Shown piece by piece: positions 18,333-29,540 of a stretch of 64,000 bases of DNA. Below the pieces are notes generated by a model. The model ran no database searches and had not been told where the DNA came from. It worked only from the letters and a program-made list of their open reading frames with translations. Source of the stretch: Saprospiraceae bacterium (lineage in GTDB: Bacteria; Bacteroidota; Bacteroidia; Chitinophagales; Saprospiraceae); assembly GCA_020627965.1 (NCBI GenBank), contig JAHDFX010000002.1:20938-84937 (forward strand). Reading direction: 5' to 3'. How positions within the stretch are numbered: the first letter of the stretch is position 1; each line of letters starts with the position of its first letter. The position numbers and the translations under genes were made by a program.

Positions 18333-19079
18333 TTATCGCAGCAGATTGATTCGTTCCATTAATTGTTCTTTCATTCGCTTACTGACAGGGATATAACGAT
18401 CACCGACCAAAAGTAGTTGATTGTCTCTGGTGTTAAAATTCTTCACCTGATTCAGATTAACCAGATAATTATTGTGTACACGCATAAAAAAAGTTGGTAG
18501 TTTTCGCCCCATATCTCCTAAAGAATATCGTACCGTGTATTTGCCTTCTTCTGTATATATATCGGAATACCGCCCTTCTACTGAAACACATTGAATATCA
18601 CTATAGTGTACCTTAACAAGGTGATCTTGTTTTTTTATAAAAAAGCTGTCCTGCATAGCAGCCGCATTGGAGGCAGTTTGTGCAAATATACGTTCACCTC
18701 CATGAAATTGTTCGACTGCCAGCTCTATAGCAAATTGTAATTCTTTGATATTGTATGGTTTTAATAAATAGCTGGAAGGCATTGTTTTTTTTGCTATTTC
18801 AAAGGTTGCTTTGTCATTCATTCCTGTAAGGAAAATAATCGGTTTTTTTCTTACGGGGTTTTCATTCATTCTTTCGGCAAAAGCAATTCCATCAGGTTGC
18901 CCATTTAGCATAATATCAACAATAACCAGATCAGGGTCTTGAGCATAAAAAAGCCCAAAAGCTTCCTTTAAATCAGGAGCAATTCCGGTTACTTCATAGC
19001 CAATATCTTCCAGCGAAAACTGTAGATCTTCCGAAAGATCAGGTTCGTCTTCTATAATCAAAATTCTTACTTTACTCAT
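18333..19079 (-). CDS. LytTR-type response regulator
   Basis: A 248-residue transcription regulator. An N-terminal receiver domain has acidic residues (IIEDEPD), phospho-acceptor Asp55 (LVIVDIMLNG), the Thr switch (FLTGM) and the conserved Lys (LLKPYN). The C-terminal ~100 residues form a LytTR DNA-binding domain (IQCVSVEGRYSDIYT, MRVHNNYLVNLNQVK, YIPVSKRMKEQLM). Its start overlaps the stop of the upstream sensor kinase by 4 bp (ATGA), so they form a two-component pair. Targets are not visible. Confidence 0.95.
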   Translation of the reverse strand: MSKVRILIIEDEPDLSEDLQFSLEDIGYEVTGIAPDLKEAFGLFYAQDPDLVIVDIMLNGQPDGIAFAERMNENPVRKKPIIFLTGMNDKATFEIAKKTMPSSYLLKPYNIKELQFAIELAVEQFHGGERIFAQTASNAAAMQDSFFIKKQDHLVKVHYSDIQCVSVEGRYSDIYTEEGKYTVRYSLGDMGRKLPTFFMRVHNNYLVNLNQVKNFNTRDNQLLLVGDRYIPVSKRMKEQLMERINLLR

Positions 19080-21052
19080 AATGCTTTTGGGAAATGTAAG
19101 CTAAAACAAGTTTTTACATTGGGTACACTCGTGACACTTATCTCCCCTTTATTTTTTGTCATCATTTCTTTGCACAGCCATAATCCCAATCCTGTGCCTT
19201 TTTCATTTGCAGTACCTCTGCTGACCTTTTCATTGTTGACAGCAAATAGTAAAGGTATTTTTGCAGGTGGTATTCCCACTCCCCCATCGATAACCTGAAT
19301 AATTTTTTCTTTTTTATTCTCCAACGCTTTTACTAAAATCACCCCATTTGTATGTGAATATTTAATTGCATTGGCGATAATATTTCGGAGTACGACCTTC
19401 AGTGTATTGGTATCTCCATTCAGCACAAAGCCTTCAGGAATTTCCTGCTTCAAGATAATATTTTTTCCTGTTAAATCATATTCAAAATCATGACTTACTT
19501 GTTCTGTCAATTGTTGTACATCTATTTCATGACGATCAATATGTAGCCTGTCTGTATGAGAAAATCCCCAATACAGGATATTTTCAATGAAGCCATTTAA
19601 TCCCTGAATAACACTTCCCATCTTAGATACAGGTCTAATATTATCACTGGTTTTATAACTTCGTTCAATTCTTCTTTGAGCTATATTCAGCTTAGACATC
19701 ATCCCTCTAAGATCATGCCCGATAATGGAAAATAATTGATTTTTAAATGAATTCAGCTCTTCCAGTTCATTTTTTTGTTTTGAGATCACTTTATTGAGGC
19801 GATGTTTCTGACGATACAAAAAGAAGATCAAGCTGGCAATCAAGCCCAATAAACCAGCCGTCAGTCCAAGATAGGATAACTGTTGTCTTTGTAATTTTAT
19901 TTGCTGTTCTTTTTCCTGTGTTTTATATTTAGTTCTGAATTCATAGACCAATTCTGTTTTTTGTTTTTGCTGCAAGCTGTCCTTGGTCATCAATTGTTTT
20001 CGAAAATACGTGATTGCAGAATCTGGTTCTTCTACTGTTTCGTAAAAAGTGGCGATATTGGCATAGGTGGAGGTCAATAATTCAAGTGCCTGAATATCTT
20101 CACTTAATTCAGCCGACTTTTTGAAATATTCGATAGTTTGAACAATGTCATTCCTCATATAACTCAGGTAAGCCAAATTATGATAAGAAACCGCTTGTCC
20201 GTATGTATTACCTAATTTGTGTTTGATATGGAGACTTTGCTGATAATAATTTTCAGCTTCGTCTAATGCTTCTTTATTGACAGAGCAAATCCCTAAAAAG
20301 TCTAATGTAGTAGCAATTTCAGTATAAGATTGAGTCTTTGTAAAATACCCCAATGCTTCTAACAGGTCATTTATAATAAATTCTATTTGCTCAGGATTCC
20401 CATTATACCAATAATTTATTCTTGCTTTTTGATAAGTGAACTGACCTTTGATATTTTGATTTTCACTGGATTCGACAATATCTCTTATTTGCAGCAATTG
20501 CTCCATGGCAACTAAAGAATCCTTTAAGGTATAATTGATTCGGGCTAGTTCGATACGAGCCAGGGCTATAGTTTCGTCGTTATTTTTCTCTTTTGCAATA
20601 TTTAATGCTTTCAGGCTGTTTAATTGTGCTGCTGATATATCATCATTGCTACGATGTATACGGGAAAGAAATAATAAAACAGATGCCGAATCCAGAGATT
20701 TCTGAGTATTTATTAATGCTTCTTGTGCATAGGTTTTTGCTAATTGGTAATCCGTTTTATTATAATAAGTCTTAGCTAAATGAAAGTAGTACTTATCTGG
20801 GGCTTCCTGAAAACCTTTCCTTTTATTATTAATGGCATTGTGAAGACATTCCTGCACCTCAATACTATGTGTTTGCTCATAGACTCTTATTGTATTCCAG
20901 TCTAATTGATCACAATAAAAAGGAGAAATACTAATTTCTATATTCGTAGCAAAAATCATTTGCTGACAAAAATAAAGTAGTATAAAGCTCAGTATTTGTT
21001 TACTTTTTGGAGAAAAAGAAAAAGTATGCAAACTTTTCATTGAGTCAGCCAA
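19076..21052 (-). CDS. TPR-containing membrane sensor histidine kinase
   Basis: A 658-residue kinase. It has an N-terminal hydrophobic export segment, a periplasmic region of about nine TPR helices pairs (residues ~60-370), one membrane helix (LGLTAGLLGLIASLIFFLYR, near residue 390), then a cytoplasmic coiled coil, phosphotransfer His in SIIGHDLRGMMSK, and the ATPase domain (NIIANAIKYSH, GVGIPP, GTGLGLWLCKE). This architecture is common in Bacteroidota as the partner of LytTR regulators; here the partner overlaps by 4 bp downstream. The start could also be the ATG 4 codons later (21040). Confidence 0.93.
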   Translation of the reverse strand: MADSMKSLHTFSFSPKSKQILSFILLYFCQQMIFATNIEISISPFYCDQLDWNTIRVYEQTHSIEVQECLHNAINNKRKGFQEAPDKYYFHLAKTYYNKTDYQLAKTYAQEALINTQKSLDSASVLLFLSRIHRSNDDISAAQLNSLKALNIAKEKNNDETIALARIELARINYTLKDSLVAMEQLLQIRDIVESSENQNIKGQFTYQKARINYWYNGNPEQIEFIINDLLEALGYFTKTQSYTEIATTLDFLGICSVNKEALDEAENYYQQSLHIKHKLGNTYGQAVSYHNLAYLSYMRNDIVQTIEYFKKSAELSEDIQALELLTSTYANIATFYETVEEPDSAITYFRKQLMTKDSLQQKQKTELVYEFRTKYKTQEKEQQIKLQRQQLSYLGLTAGLLGLIASLIFFLYRQKHRLNKVISKQKNELEELNSFKNQLFSIIGHDLRGMMSKLNIAQRRIERSYKTSDNIRPVSKMGSVIQGLNGFIENILYWGFSHTDRLHIDRHEIDVQQLTEQVSHDFEYDLTGKNIILKQEIPEGFVLNGDTNTLKVVLRNIIANAIKYSHTNGVILVKALENKKEKIIQVIDGGVGIPPAKIPLLFAVNNEKVSRGTANEKGTGLGLWLCKEMMTKNKGEISVTSVPNVKTCFSLHFPKAL

Positions 21053-21067
21053 TTTAATAAATCGGAA

Positions 21068-21571
21068 TCAATTTCCTCCGCTTCCCACAATCACTGTCAG
21101 GTGTCCTTTTTTGTGGGTTTCCGGTTCTACGCATATACAATTTTCCAGATCTTTTACTCTTGCATACAAACCATCTTTATGTAATTTTGCCTTGACATCC
21201 TTACCTTCACTTCCTACAAAAACATCATAATTATACAAGTCAAATTTCATTAAACTCCGACCATTCGGCTTATAATTTTTACCGTTCAAGGCGACACTGA
21301 TCTCTTTATATACATACTTATCTTTTTTTCCCTTTGATTTATTTTCTGTGAATCTATACCAAATTTCTGCTTCGACATTAATAGCTGAATCAGAAAAATC
21401 AACCATAAATTCAGCGGGCGGCTCCAACTTCTTTCCGGTCACACTGTCTACTAATTCAAATGTGTCACTCTCCTTGCAGTAAAAAGCAACATCCAGAATT
21501 AAGGCCCCTTTTTCATTTTCGTCCCAATTAATTTCAACAAAAGGCCCTACTATTTTATTTGGTTCATTCAT
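21068..21571 (-). CDS. Unknown 167-residue soluble protein
   Basis: I do not recognise this family. The protein has no signal peptide or membrane helix, is rich in charged residues and predicted beta strands (VEINWDENEKGALILDVAF, AEIWYRFTENKSKGKKDKY), and ends in VIVGSGGN. It has two cysteines close together near the C-terminus (ENCICVEPE). It precedes the TPR kinase gene by 15 bp on the same strand, so it is probably the first gene of that three-gene operon and might be linked to its signal. Confidence 0.75.
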   Translation of the reverse strand: MNEPNKIVGPFVEINWDENEKGALILDVAFYCKESDTFELVDSVTGKKLEPPAEFMVDFSDSAINVEAEIWYRFTENKSKGKKDKYVYKEISVALNGKNYKPNGRSLMKFDLYNYDVFVGSEGKDVKAKLHKDGLYARVKDLENCICVEPETHKKGHLTVIVGSGGN

Positions 21572-21777
21572 AGTTTTGTTTTTTTTAATTAATTAAATAC
21601 TTCATTTGTTTCTCATTCAAATATAATATTTTTCACTTAAAAATATTCAAACATTTATCTATTTGTGTAAAACAATATCTCCTCCTTCGTCAAATGACAC
21701 TGCAGCAACTGTCAATTATATGGCTTTGAAGTAAATTTTAAAATTCGGGATGCCCTGTGAAGCTATTTGAACGTTCC

Positions 21778-22590
21778 TTAATCTTTAAAGACAGCTTCTC
21801 GTTTTTCAAAGAAAGCCATCATCGCTTCTTTAATGTCATTGGAAAGCAGCATAGCAGAATTCCAAGTAGCCACATAATCCAGGCTATCCGCTACTGTATG
21901 ATCTCTTTGATAAAGGAGGTTTTCTTTGATGCCTCGAATACACAGAGGTGACTTGGTAGCAATCATTGTCGCCAAGTCACCAATGCCCATCATCAAGGCA
22001 TTGCGGTCAGTATAAGCGGTATTGACCAAGCCTATTTTTTCTGCTTCTGGTCCGTAGACTTTTCTGCCAGTATAAGCTAATTCTGCCATAATGCCGGGGT
22101 GAATAATTTTGGGCAGGCGTTGTAGGGTGCCTATATCGGCTACAATACCGAGGTCAATTTCTTTTATTGTAAAATAAGCATCCTCTGTGCAATAACGCAT
22201 ATCACAGGCAGAGATAATATCGACACCACCACCAATGCAAGCTCCATGAACCGCAGCTAAAACTGGTTTACGACACTTTTCAATGCTAGTGATCGTTCTT
22301 TGCAACATCAAAACAAAAGCACGGATTTTTTCACGATTTCTGGCTTCACAACTATTATCCAAACCTTGCTGCATCTCCATTAAAGCCATTACATCTATAC
22401 CGGAGCAAAAATGCTTTCCTTCTCCACTTAGAATAATGACTCTGACATTATTGTCCTCATGCAGTTGACCAAATATCTGCTCCATTTCCTGCCAGGCAGC
22501 AACATTAAGAGAGTTTGCCTTTTTCGGAATATTAAAAGCTACATTAGCGATATAATTGTTGATGTCCAGTTTGAAATATTGATAAGTCAT
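21778..22590 (-). CDS. Enoyl-CoA hydratase/isomerase (crotonase) family protein
   Basis: A 270-residue crotonase-fold enzyme acting on acyl-CoA thioesters, usually in beta-oxidation. The oxyanion-hole strands are visible: GKHFCSGIDVMAL and AAVHGACIGGGVDIISACD. A Glu follows in FTIKEIDLGIVADIGTLQR, close to the dienoyl-CoA isomerase pattern (Asp/Glu-rich catalytic region), so delta3,5-delta2,4-dienoyl-CoA isomerase is a reasonable alternative. I chose ATG 22590 because it follows the upstream antiporter stop by 2 bp; a longer frame reaches 22638 inside that gene. Confidence 0.88.
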   Translation of the reverse strand: MTYQYFKLDINNYIANVAFNIPKKANSLNVAAWQEMEQIFGQLHEDNNVRVIILSGEGKHFCSGIDVMALMEMQQGLDNSCEARNREKIRAFVLMLQRTITSIEKCRKPVLAAVHGACIGGGVDIISACDMRYCTEDAYFTIKEIDLGIVADIGTLQRLPKIIHPGIMAELAYTGRKVYGPEAEKIGLVNTAYTDRNALMMGIGDLATMIATKSPLCIRGIKENLLYQRDHTVADSLDYVATWNSAMLLSNDIKEAMMAFFEKREAVFKD

Positions 22591-22592
22591 AA

Positions 22593-23780
22593 TCAATTGA
22601 ATAAATTTTTCAAAAACTTGCCAGTCTCCATTGCCCATTCCTGTTCATAGGCTTTTGAGAAGATATAAAATGTAAATAAAAGATAGATGCTCAGTAAAAT
22701 ATATGCTTTTATGCGCCCCATTCCTTTGCCTATATAGTAAATTAAAAAAGCAATAATCGTCAATAAAAACAGTAAAGTCCACAACTCAGTCACTCCGTCT
22801 ACTGTTCCAGGGCTCATCTCGATAGGTCCTCTCAACAAGGTAAAAATGAATAGCGGAAAACCCAAAGCAAAACAAATATCAAAAATATTACTCCCTAATG
22901 CATTAGCAACAGCATCGTCATATTCACCATCCATAGCATCACGATAAGAAAGAATAGTATCTGGCACACTGGTAGCCGCAGCAGCCAAAATAACCGCTAC
23001 AAAGTAAGTATTGATGCCTAGTCCATGAGCAGTCAGTTCGCAGGCATACACCAAAAAGAAACAGGCTATTCCGATAATCAGCATTGAGGTCAGCAATAAA
23101 GACCAGGCGTTCTTTGAATTGATTTCTTTCTTAACCAAAACTGGTGCTAAATTTAAGCTCAGTAAGTTCTGAACAGTGCTGCTTTCACTATCATTTTCAT
23201 AATATTCTTCACCTTCGTCTTCTTCTGACTTTGCAGACATCGTGCTGAACATGACTGTTACATATACGGCATATAACAACATCAATGTCAATCCATGCCA
23301 CCAATACAGTGTTGTTCCTGAGATCAACATAATCAGGCAAAACTCAGCGACCAACAAGGACAAACCATCTCTTAAAATAACTTTCCGGGACACCTCTACA
23401 CGACTAACCATCCCCACACCGATGACAGCTAAAATAACCACTGCCGGAATAATCATTCCGTTAAATACTGCGCTACCAGCTGTAGTTCCTACTCCGCCTG
23501 CAAAGCCATCATTAGCCAGATCGGGATTATCTATGAAGTAAGCATAATAAATAAAGAAAAATAAAGTAGTAAATAATTCTGGCATAGAACTACCTATAGC
23601 ATTGATAGTTGCTCCACGTACTCCATCCGATAAATTGCGGCCTAAGTACTCAGAAGCTACTTCAAAACCATCGCTAGCTCGCCATATAACAATACAGCAG
23701 ATCAGAATAATCAATATGCCCATCAAAATACTCATAGCTGGCAAAGATAAACAAATGCAAATTCTCCAGATAACTATCAA
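22593..23780 (-). CDS. Na+/Ca2+-type cation antiporter (CaCA family)
   Basis: A multi-pass inner-membrane exchanger of about 10-11 helices. Both alpha repeats of the CaCA family are visible: GATINAIGSSMPELFTTLFF (about residues 55-75) and AAAATSVPDTILSYRDA followed by NALGSNIFDICFALG. An acidic cytoplasmic loop (SEEDEGEEYYENDSES) lies between the two halves. It probably exports Ca2+ in exchange for Na+ or K+. Start may be 23780 or the ATG at 23735 (MSILMGILI). It is 2 bp upstream of the crotonase gene, with no known functional link. Confidence 0.9.
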   Translation of the reverse strand: MIVIWRICICLSLPAMSILMGILIILICCIVIWRASDGFEVASEYLGRNLSDGVRGATINAIGSSMPELFTTLFFFIYYAYFIDNPDLANDGFAGGVGTTAGSAVFNGMIIPAVVILAVIGVGMVSRVEVSRKVILRDGLSLLVAEFCLIMLISGTTLYWWHGLTLMLLYAVYVTVMFSTMSAKSEEDEGEEYYENDSESSTVQNLLSLNLAPVLVKKEINSKNAWSLLLTSMLIIGIACFFLVYACELTAHGLGINTYFVAVILAAAATSVPDTILSYRDAMDGEYDDAVANALGSNIFDICFALGFPLFIFTLLRGPIEMSPGTVDGVTELWTLLFLLTIIAFLIYYIGKGMGRIKAYILLSIYLLFTFYIFSKAYEQEWAMETGKFLKNLFN

Positions 23781-23863
23781 GACAAATTCAAAGTCAAAAT
23801 CTGAAACTATTTAAACTTTCATGGACATGCATCCTAAATTATGTTTTTTACGTATAATATAAT

Positions 23864-25795
23864 ATGAAAACTATTCAGGTACTAGCACTCATATTCGGAT
23901 CAATCATGGTCTTATCAGCATGGAGTGAAAAAAAACCAGACACTCCTCCAACACCTCAAAAGGTACAGAAGTTACACCACGATTATTTTCGGACATTCAT
24001 GGCAGAAGTAGATACATTGTCCAATATGGCTAGTCAGCAAAAAGGTACCTCATTAACTCAATTACAAACACAAATTACCAAAACCCGATACACTTATAAA
24101 CGCATCGAATTTTTGTTCGACTACATCCATACCAAGTATAATTACTTCAATATCAATGGCGGACCTTTATACAAACTGGATGAAGACCAACCTCACATAC
24201 CGCCAGTCAAACCTAATGGTTTACAGACACTGGATGAATTAATATTCAGTGATGAAGCAGAACATGAACGAGCAACTATAGATACACTAGCTCAGGAACT
24301 TCAGACAGCTATTCAATTTATCGGACAAACTCATTTTGCTTATGAATTTGAAAATCATAAAACGATTGAGGCTATTCGTTCCGGTCTAATTCGGGTGTTT
24401 ACACTGGGCATAACAGGTTTTGACACTCCCGGTTCTGGCAATGCTTTTCAGGAAGCCAGGGTAAGTATAGAAGCCATGCAGGAGACTTTTCGGCTTTTTG
24501 AAACGGAATTAAAACCTGAAGCTAAAACTAAGTTTGCAGAAATACTCCACTTATTTGATAAAGGAATTAGCCAATTGAAAAACCAAACTTTTGATGATTT
24601 TAATTATATGGCTTTTTTACAGGAAGTTATCAACCCCTTATACAGATCATTATTAGATTTTGTTGATCTTAATCAAATTTCACCTGAGCGATTTAAATCA
24701 CATGCACATAATTATCAGACTGACAATTTATTTGATAAAGACTTTCTGAACAAAGACTTTTTTCAGGAGATTAGTTACTCGCCTTTAGGCAATCCTAAAA
24801 GCATAGAACTAGGCAGGTTATTATTTTATGACCCTATTTTATCTAAAGATCATAAAATGTCTTGTGCAAGTTGTCATTCTCCCGATAAGGCTTTTGCAGA
24901 CGGACTTCCTACCAGCAAGGCTAGCATAGAAGGCAAGTTTGTTAGTCGCAATTCACCTACTTTAATAGACGCAACTTTTTCCAAACGTTTTTTCCATGAT
25001 CTGCGTGCTATCAATCTGGAACGCCAAATTCCTCATGCTATAGAAAACCAAGAAGAGTTTAATATATCATTTTGGGAGATCATAAACAGGCTTGAGCAAA
25101 GTTCTACTTACCTTCAATTGTTTGCCGATGCCTATGGAGGCATTTCTAAAAAAGGCGATATTAACCGACGCTCTATCAGCAATGCACTGGCAGCTTATAC
25201 CAATTCTTTGGTATCATTCAACAGTGATTTTGACAAGTATGTCAGAGAAGAAAGCAATTCTTATCCTGAATCTGCTATACGTGGTTTCAATTTATTCATG
25301 GGCAAAGCTGCCTGTGCAACCTGCCATTTTCCGCCGGCTTTTAATGGCACTGTTCCTCCTTTCTACATAGAAACAGAATCAGAAGTGCTTGGGGTTACTA
25401 AGGGCTGGGATACTATAAACCCTCAATTAGATGATGACCTTGGGCGATATGCCAATGGTATGCACTGGGACAAACAGGCTCATTTTCTTCGTTCTTTCAA
25501 AACAGTTGGACTGCGTAATGTAGAACTTACAGCACCTTATATGCATAATGGTAGTTTTGAAAATTTGGAAGAAGTGCTTGATTTTTATAATCGTGGAGGA
25601 GGTGCAGGAATGGGACTTGATGTTGATAATCAAACCCTGGCTCCTGATCCGCTTGACTTAAACCAAGCAGCTATTGATGACATTATTGCTTTTCTCCATA
25701 CACTTACAGATACGACAGGATTACATCCGGGGGTCATTAATCTGCCGCCGTTTGAAAATAAGCCTCAATGGAATGAACGTATGCCTAACTATTAG
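23864..25795 (+). CDS. Di-haem cytochrome c peroxidase fused to an N-terminal helical (imelysin-like) domain
   Basis: An exported 643-residue protein. After a signal sequence, residues ~35-300 are helical and resemble the imelysin-like domains found beside iron or peroxidase genes. The C-terminal half is a MauG/CcpA-type peroxidase with haem motifs CASCH (near residue 333) and CATCH (near 483), plus YMHNGSFENLEEVLDFYN, the conserved distal segment. It would reduce peroxide or oxidise a partner in the periplasm. Its last 11 bases overlap the convergent gene at 25785-27137. The imelysin assignment is by general resemblance only. Confidence 0.88.
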   Translation: MKTIQVLALIFGSIMVLSAWSEKKPDTPPTPQKVQKLHHDYFRTFMAEVDTLSNMASQQKGTSLTQLQTQITKTRYTYKRIEFLFDYIHTKYNYFNINGGPLYKLDEDQPHIPPVKPNGLQTLDELIFSDEAEHERATIDTLAQELQTAIQFIGQTHFAYEFENHKTIEAIRSGLIRVFTLGITGFDTPGSGNAFQEARVSIEAMQETFRLFETELKPEAKTKFAEILHLFDKGISQLKNQTFDDFNYMAFLQEVINPLYRSLLDFVDLNQISPERFKSHAHNYQTDNLFDKDFLNKDFFQEISYSPLGNPKSIELGRLLFYDPILSKDHKMSCASCHSPDKAFADGLPTSKASIEGKFVSRNSPTLIDATFSKRFFHDLRAINLERQIPHAIENQEEFNISFWEIINRLEQSSTYLQLFADAYGGISKKGDINRRSISNALAAYTNSLVSFNSDFDKYVREESNSYPESAIRGFNLFMGKAACATCHFPPAFNGTVPPFYIETESEVLGVTKGWDTINPQLDDDLGRYANGMHWDKQAHFLRSFKTVGLRNVELTAPYMHNGSFENLEEVLDFYNRGGGAGMGLDVDNQTLAPDPLDLNQAAIDDIIAFLHTLTDTTGLHPGVINLPPFENKPQWNERMPNY

Positions 25796-27137
25796 ATTTC
25801 TTTGCTACAGGCTTTCTATATCTTGGCAATTTGTCTTTATAATAAAGATGATAAAAGTTGTAAAACATCATATAATCCAGCCCGTTCCATTCCTGATAAA
25901 TGCCATTTTTATTGCCTTTATACTGGCTAGGATGTAACCAGCGATTACTGGATTTCCAGCCATTTCCTGCCTGACAGCCTGGTGTTTTGAAACACGGTCC
26001 AGTAGCAGGAGCACTATCCACAATTTTGGTAAAGTCTTTGAAATTGAGGCTCTTTCCTATTTTTTTATTGTTCAATACCGCATCAGCAAGCGCATATAAT
26101 TCTTCATCTGCATTTTTACAATAAGCCGCCATTTTATTTTTATCCCAGGAATCGGCAGTTACCATCAAAGAAAAGATCATAGGATGATTATAGTGTGTTT
26201 GTATACCAAATAGCCAATCGTAACTGCCATGCAGAAATTTCCCTAGTCCTCTAGAGCGTCCACTCTGATAGGTTTTCCTGTACTTTCCTTTGGTAATACG
26301 ATCTCCTGTTTTGGCAATACTATAAGAAAATGCCCTGCAATCTCCTCCCCATCGGTTGGGGGCTTTTTTACCATCTGGCCCTACTATTCTCCACTTATTA
26401 TTTCTCATAAAAGAAACAATTCTATCTGTATTGACTGCCGCTAATTCTCCAAATGTAGGTTTATTTTTATAGCGTTCATTAGGAATGAGTTCAGCGATAC
26501 AAGTAAAACCCAATAATAAACTGATTGCTTGATCCTGACTCACAAAATATCCACCTTTTATTGTTGCCGGGGCGCAGCCACCAGCCGATTTGATGCAAGT
26601 GTAAGTCACTTTACCATCGGTAAATCTATGCTTTCCATTTTCATCTTTTAAAATATCAATAGTCACATCATCCCGAATGAAAAAACCATCCTTTTTACCT
26701 GTTTTTCTAAAGCGGCGTTCAGCTTCGCTGTCCAGTCTTTCAAAAGCCATGATAGCATAATAAAGCTCTTCAGCCGTTTTAGAATAATCTGCACTGGCAT
26801 TTTTGAGCAATTTCAATTCTGTTGCTAAAACAGTAATGTAATACCCAAGATGGATAGTGCCATCTCCCCATTGCAACTTTCCTGTTCCTTTAGGCAGTGG
26901 GCATTTATCCCGTTTCATCCACCAGTCTTTTTGGCAATTAGCTACAGGGTCACGCCCGCCCATAGGAATACTCATTCCCTGCCCCTCTCCTACTACTACA
27001 AAACCAGGAATATTTTTATCCGGTTGATTGATTAGTCGTTCTCGGTATTGCCAGTATTTTGCAAGATTAGAGATAGTTGTTTGTGTGAATATGGGCTTAC
27101 ACATGAGCAACAATAATCCTATTAAGTAAATTCTCAT
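25785..27137 (-). CDS. Secreted protein of unknown function, 450 residues
   Basis: I do not recognise a named family. A signal peptide (MRIYLIGLLLLMCKPIFTQ) is followed by a predominantly helical protein rich in Trp, Tyr, Lys and Gly. Conserved-looking segments are LQWGDGTIHLGYYITVLATE, ISLLLGFTCIAE and NRWGGDCRAFSYSIAK; the repeated helix spacing suggests an alpha/alpha toroid as in some glycan-acting enzymes, but no catalytic residues can be named. Cys residues (CQKDWWMKRDKC, CIKSAGGCAP, CFKTPGC) suggest disulphides outside the cytoplasm. It converges on the peroxidase gene with an 11-bp overlap. Confidence 0.8.
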   Translation of the reverse strand: MRIYLIGLLLLMCKPIFTQTTISNLAKYWQYRERLINQPDKNIPGFVVVGEGQGMSIPMGGRDPVANCQKDWWMKRDKCPLPKGTGKLQWGDGTIHLGYYITVLATELKLLKNASADYSKTAEELYYAIMAFERLDSEAERRFRKTGKKDGFFIRDDVTIDILKDENGKHRFTDGKVTYTCIKSAGGCAPATIKGGYFVSQDQAISLLLGFTCIAELIPNERYKNKPTFGELAAVNTDRIVSFMRNNKWRIVGPDGKKAPNRWGGDCRAFSYSIAKTGDRITKGKYRKTYQSGRSRGLGKFLHGSYDWLFGIQTHYNHPMIFSLMVTADSWDKNKMAAYCKNADEELYALADAVLNNKKIGKSLNFKDFTKIVDSAPATGPCFKTPGCQAGNGWKSSNRWLHPSQYKGNKNGIYQEWNGLDYMMFYNFYHLYYKDKLPRYRKPVAKKSNS

Positions 27138-27229
27138 TTAAATATATTTTAGGTAAAAGTACCAATATTAGTTATAGTTCTCCCAAAAACCGTTGAAACA
27201 AGAATATTGTATATCTCGCTCAAAGAGGA

Positions 27230-27260
27230 TTTGATAAAATGGGTGAAACCTACTATCTTG
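27230..27260 (+). promoter_or_regulatory. Promoter of the thiS-thiC operon
   Basis: TTTG (27230-27233), 20-bp spacer, then TATCTTG (27254-27260), close to TAnnTTTG. The expected transcription start falls within a few bases of the first stem of the TPP riboswitch, which supports the call. Confidence 0.6.
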
Positions 27261-27266
27261 CATACA

Positions 27267-27343
27267 CTTTGGGGGTTTCCGTATTAATCGGGATGAGATA
27301 TACCCTTTGAACCTGATACAGTTCACACTGTCGTAGGGAAAAG
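27267..27343 (+). promoter_or_regulatory. TPP riboswitch (THI element)
   Basis: The conserved THI-element blocks are present in order: GGGG at 27271, ATGAGATATACCCTTTGAAC (27293-27312), CCTGA and the second arm GTCGTAGGGAA (27330-27340). CTTT (27267-27270) and AAAG (27340-27343) can close stem P1. The element binds thiamine pyrophosphate and lowers expression of thiamine genes. Downstream, AACTATCA and TGATGGTT can form a hairpin that may be part of the expression platform. The first gene, thiS, starts 61 bases later. Confidence 0.95.
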
Positions 27344-27404
27344 TCTGAAAACTATCATATAGTCTATTGATGGTTATCTGATTTTCCTGCCATTTTGCTT
27401 CAAT

Positions 27405-29481
<2,077 letters not shown>

Positions 29482-29497
29482 TTCAAATAATATCTAT

Positions 29498-29535
29498 AAC
29501 TGACATCCCGTTGAATATTCAATGGGATGTCAGTT
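29498..29535. terminator. Bidirectional hairpin terminator after thiC
   Basis: AACTGACATCCCGTTGAAT and its near-perfect reverse complement form a 19-bp-arm hairpin running into TTTTT, between the convergent thiC and glucosaminidase genes. It contains the CATCCCG core seen in other terminators of this window. Confidence 0.85.
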
Positions 29536-29540
29536 TTTAT

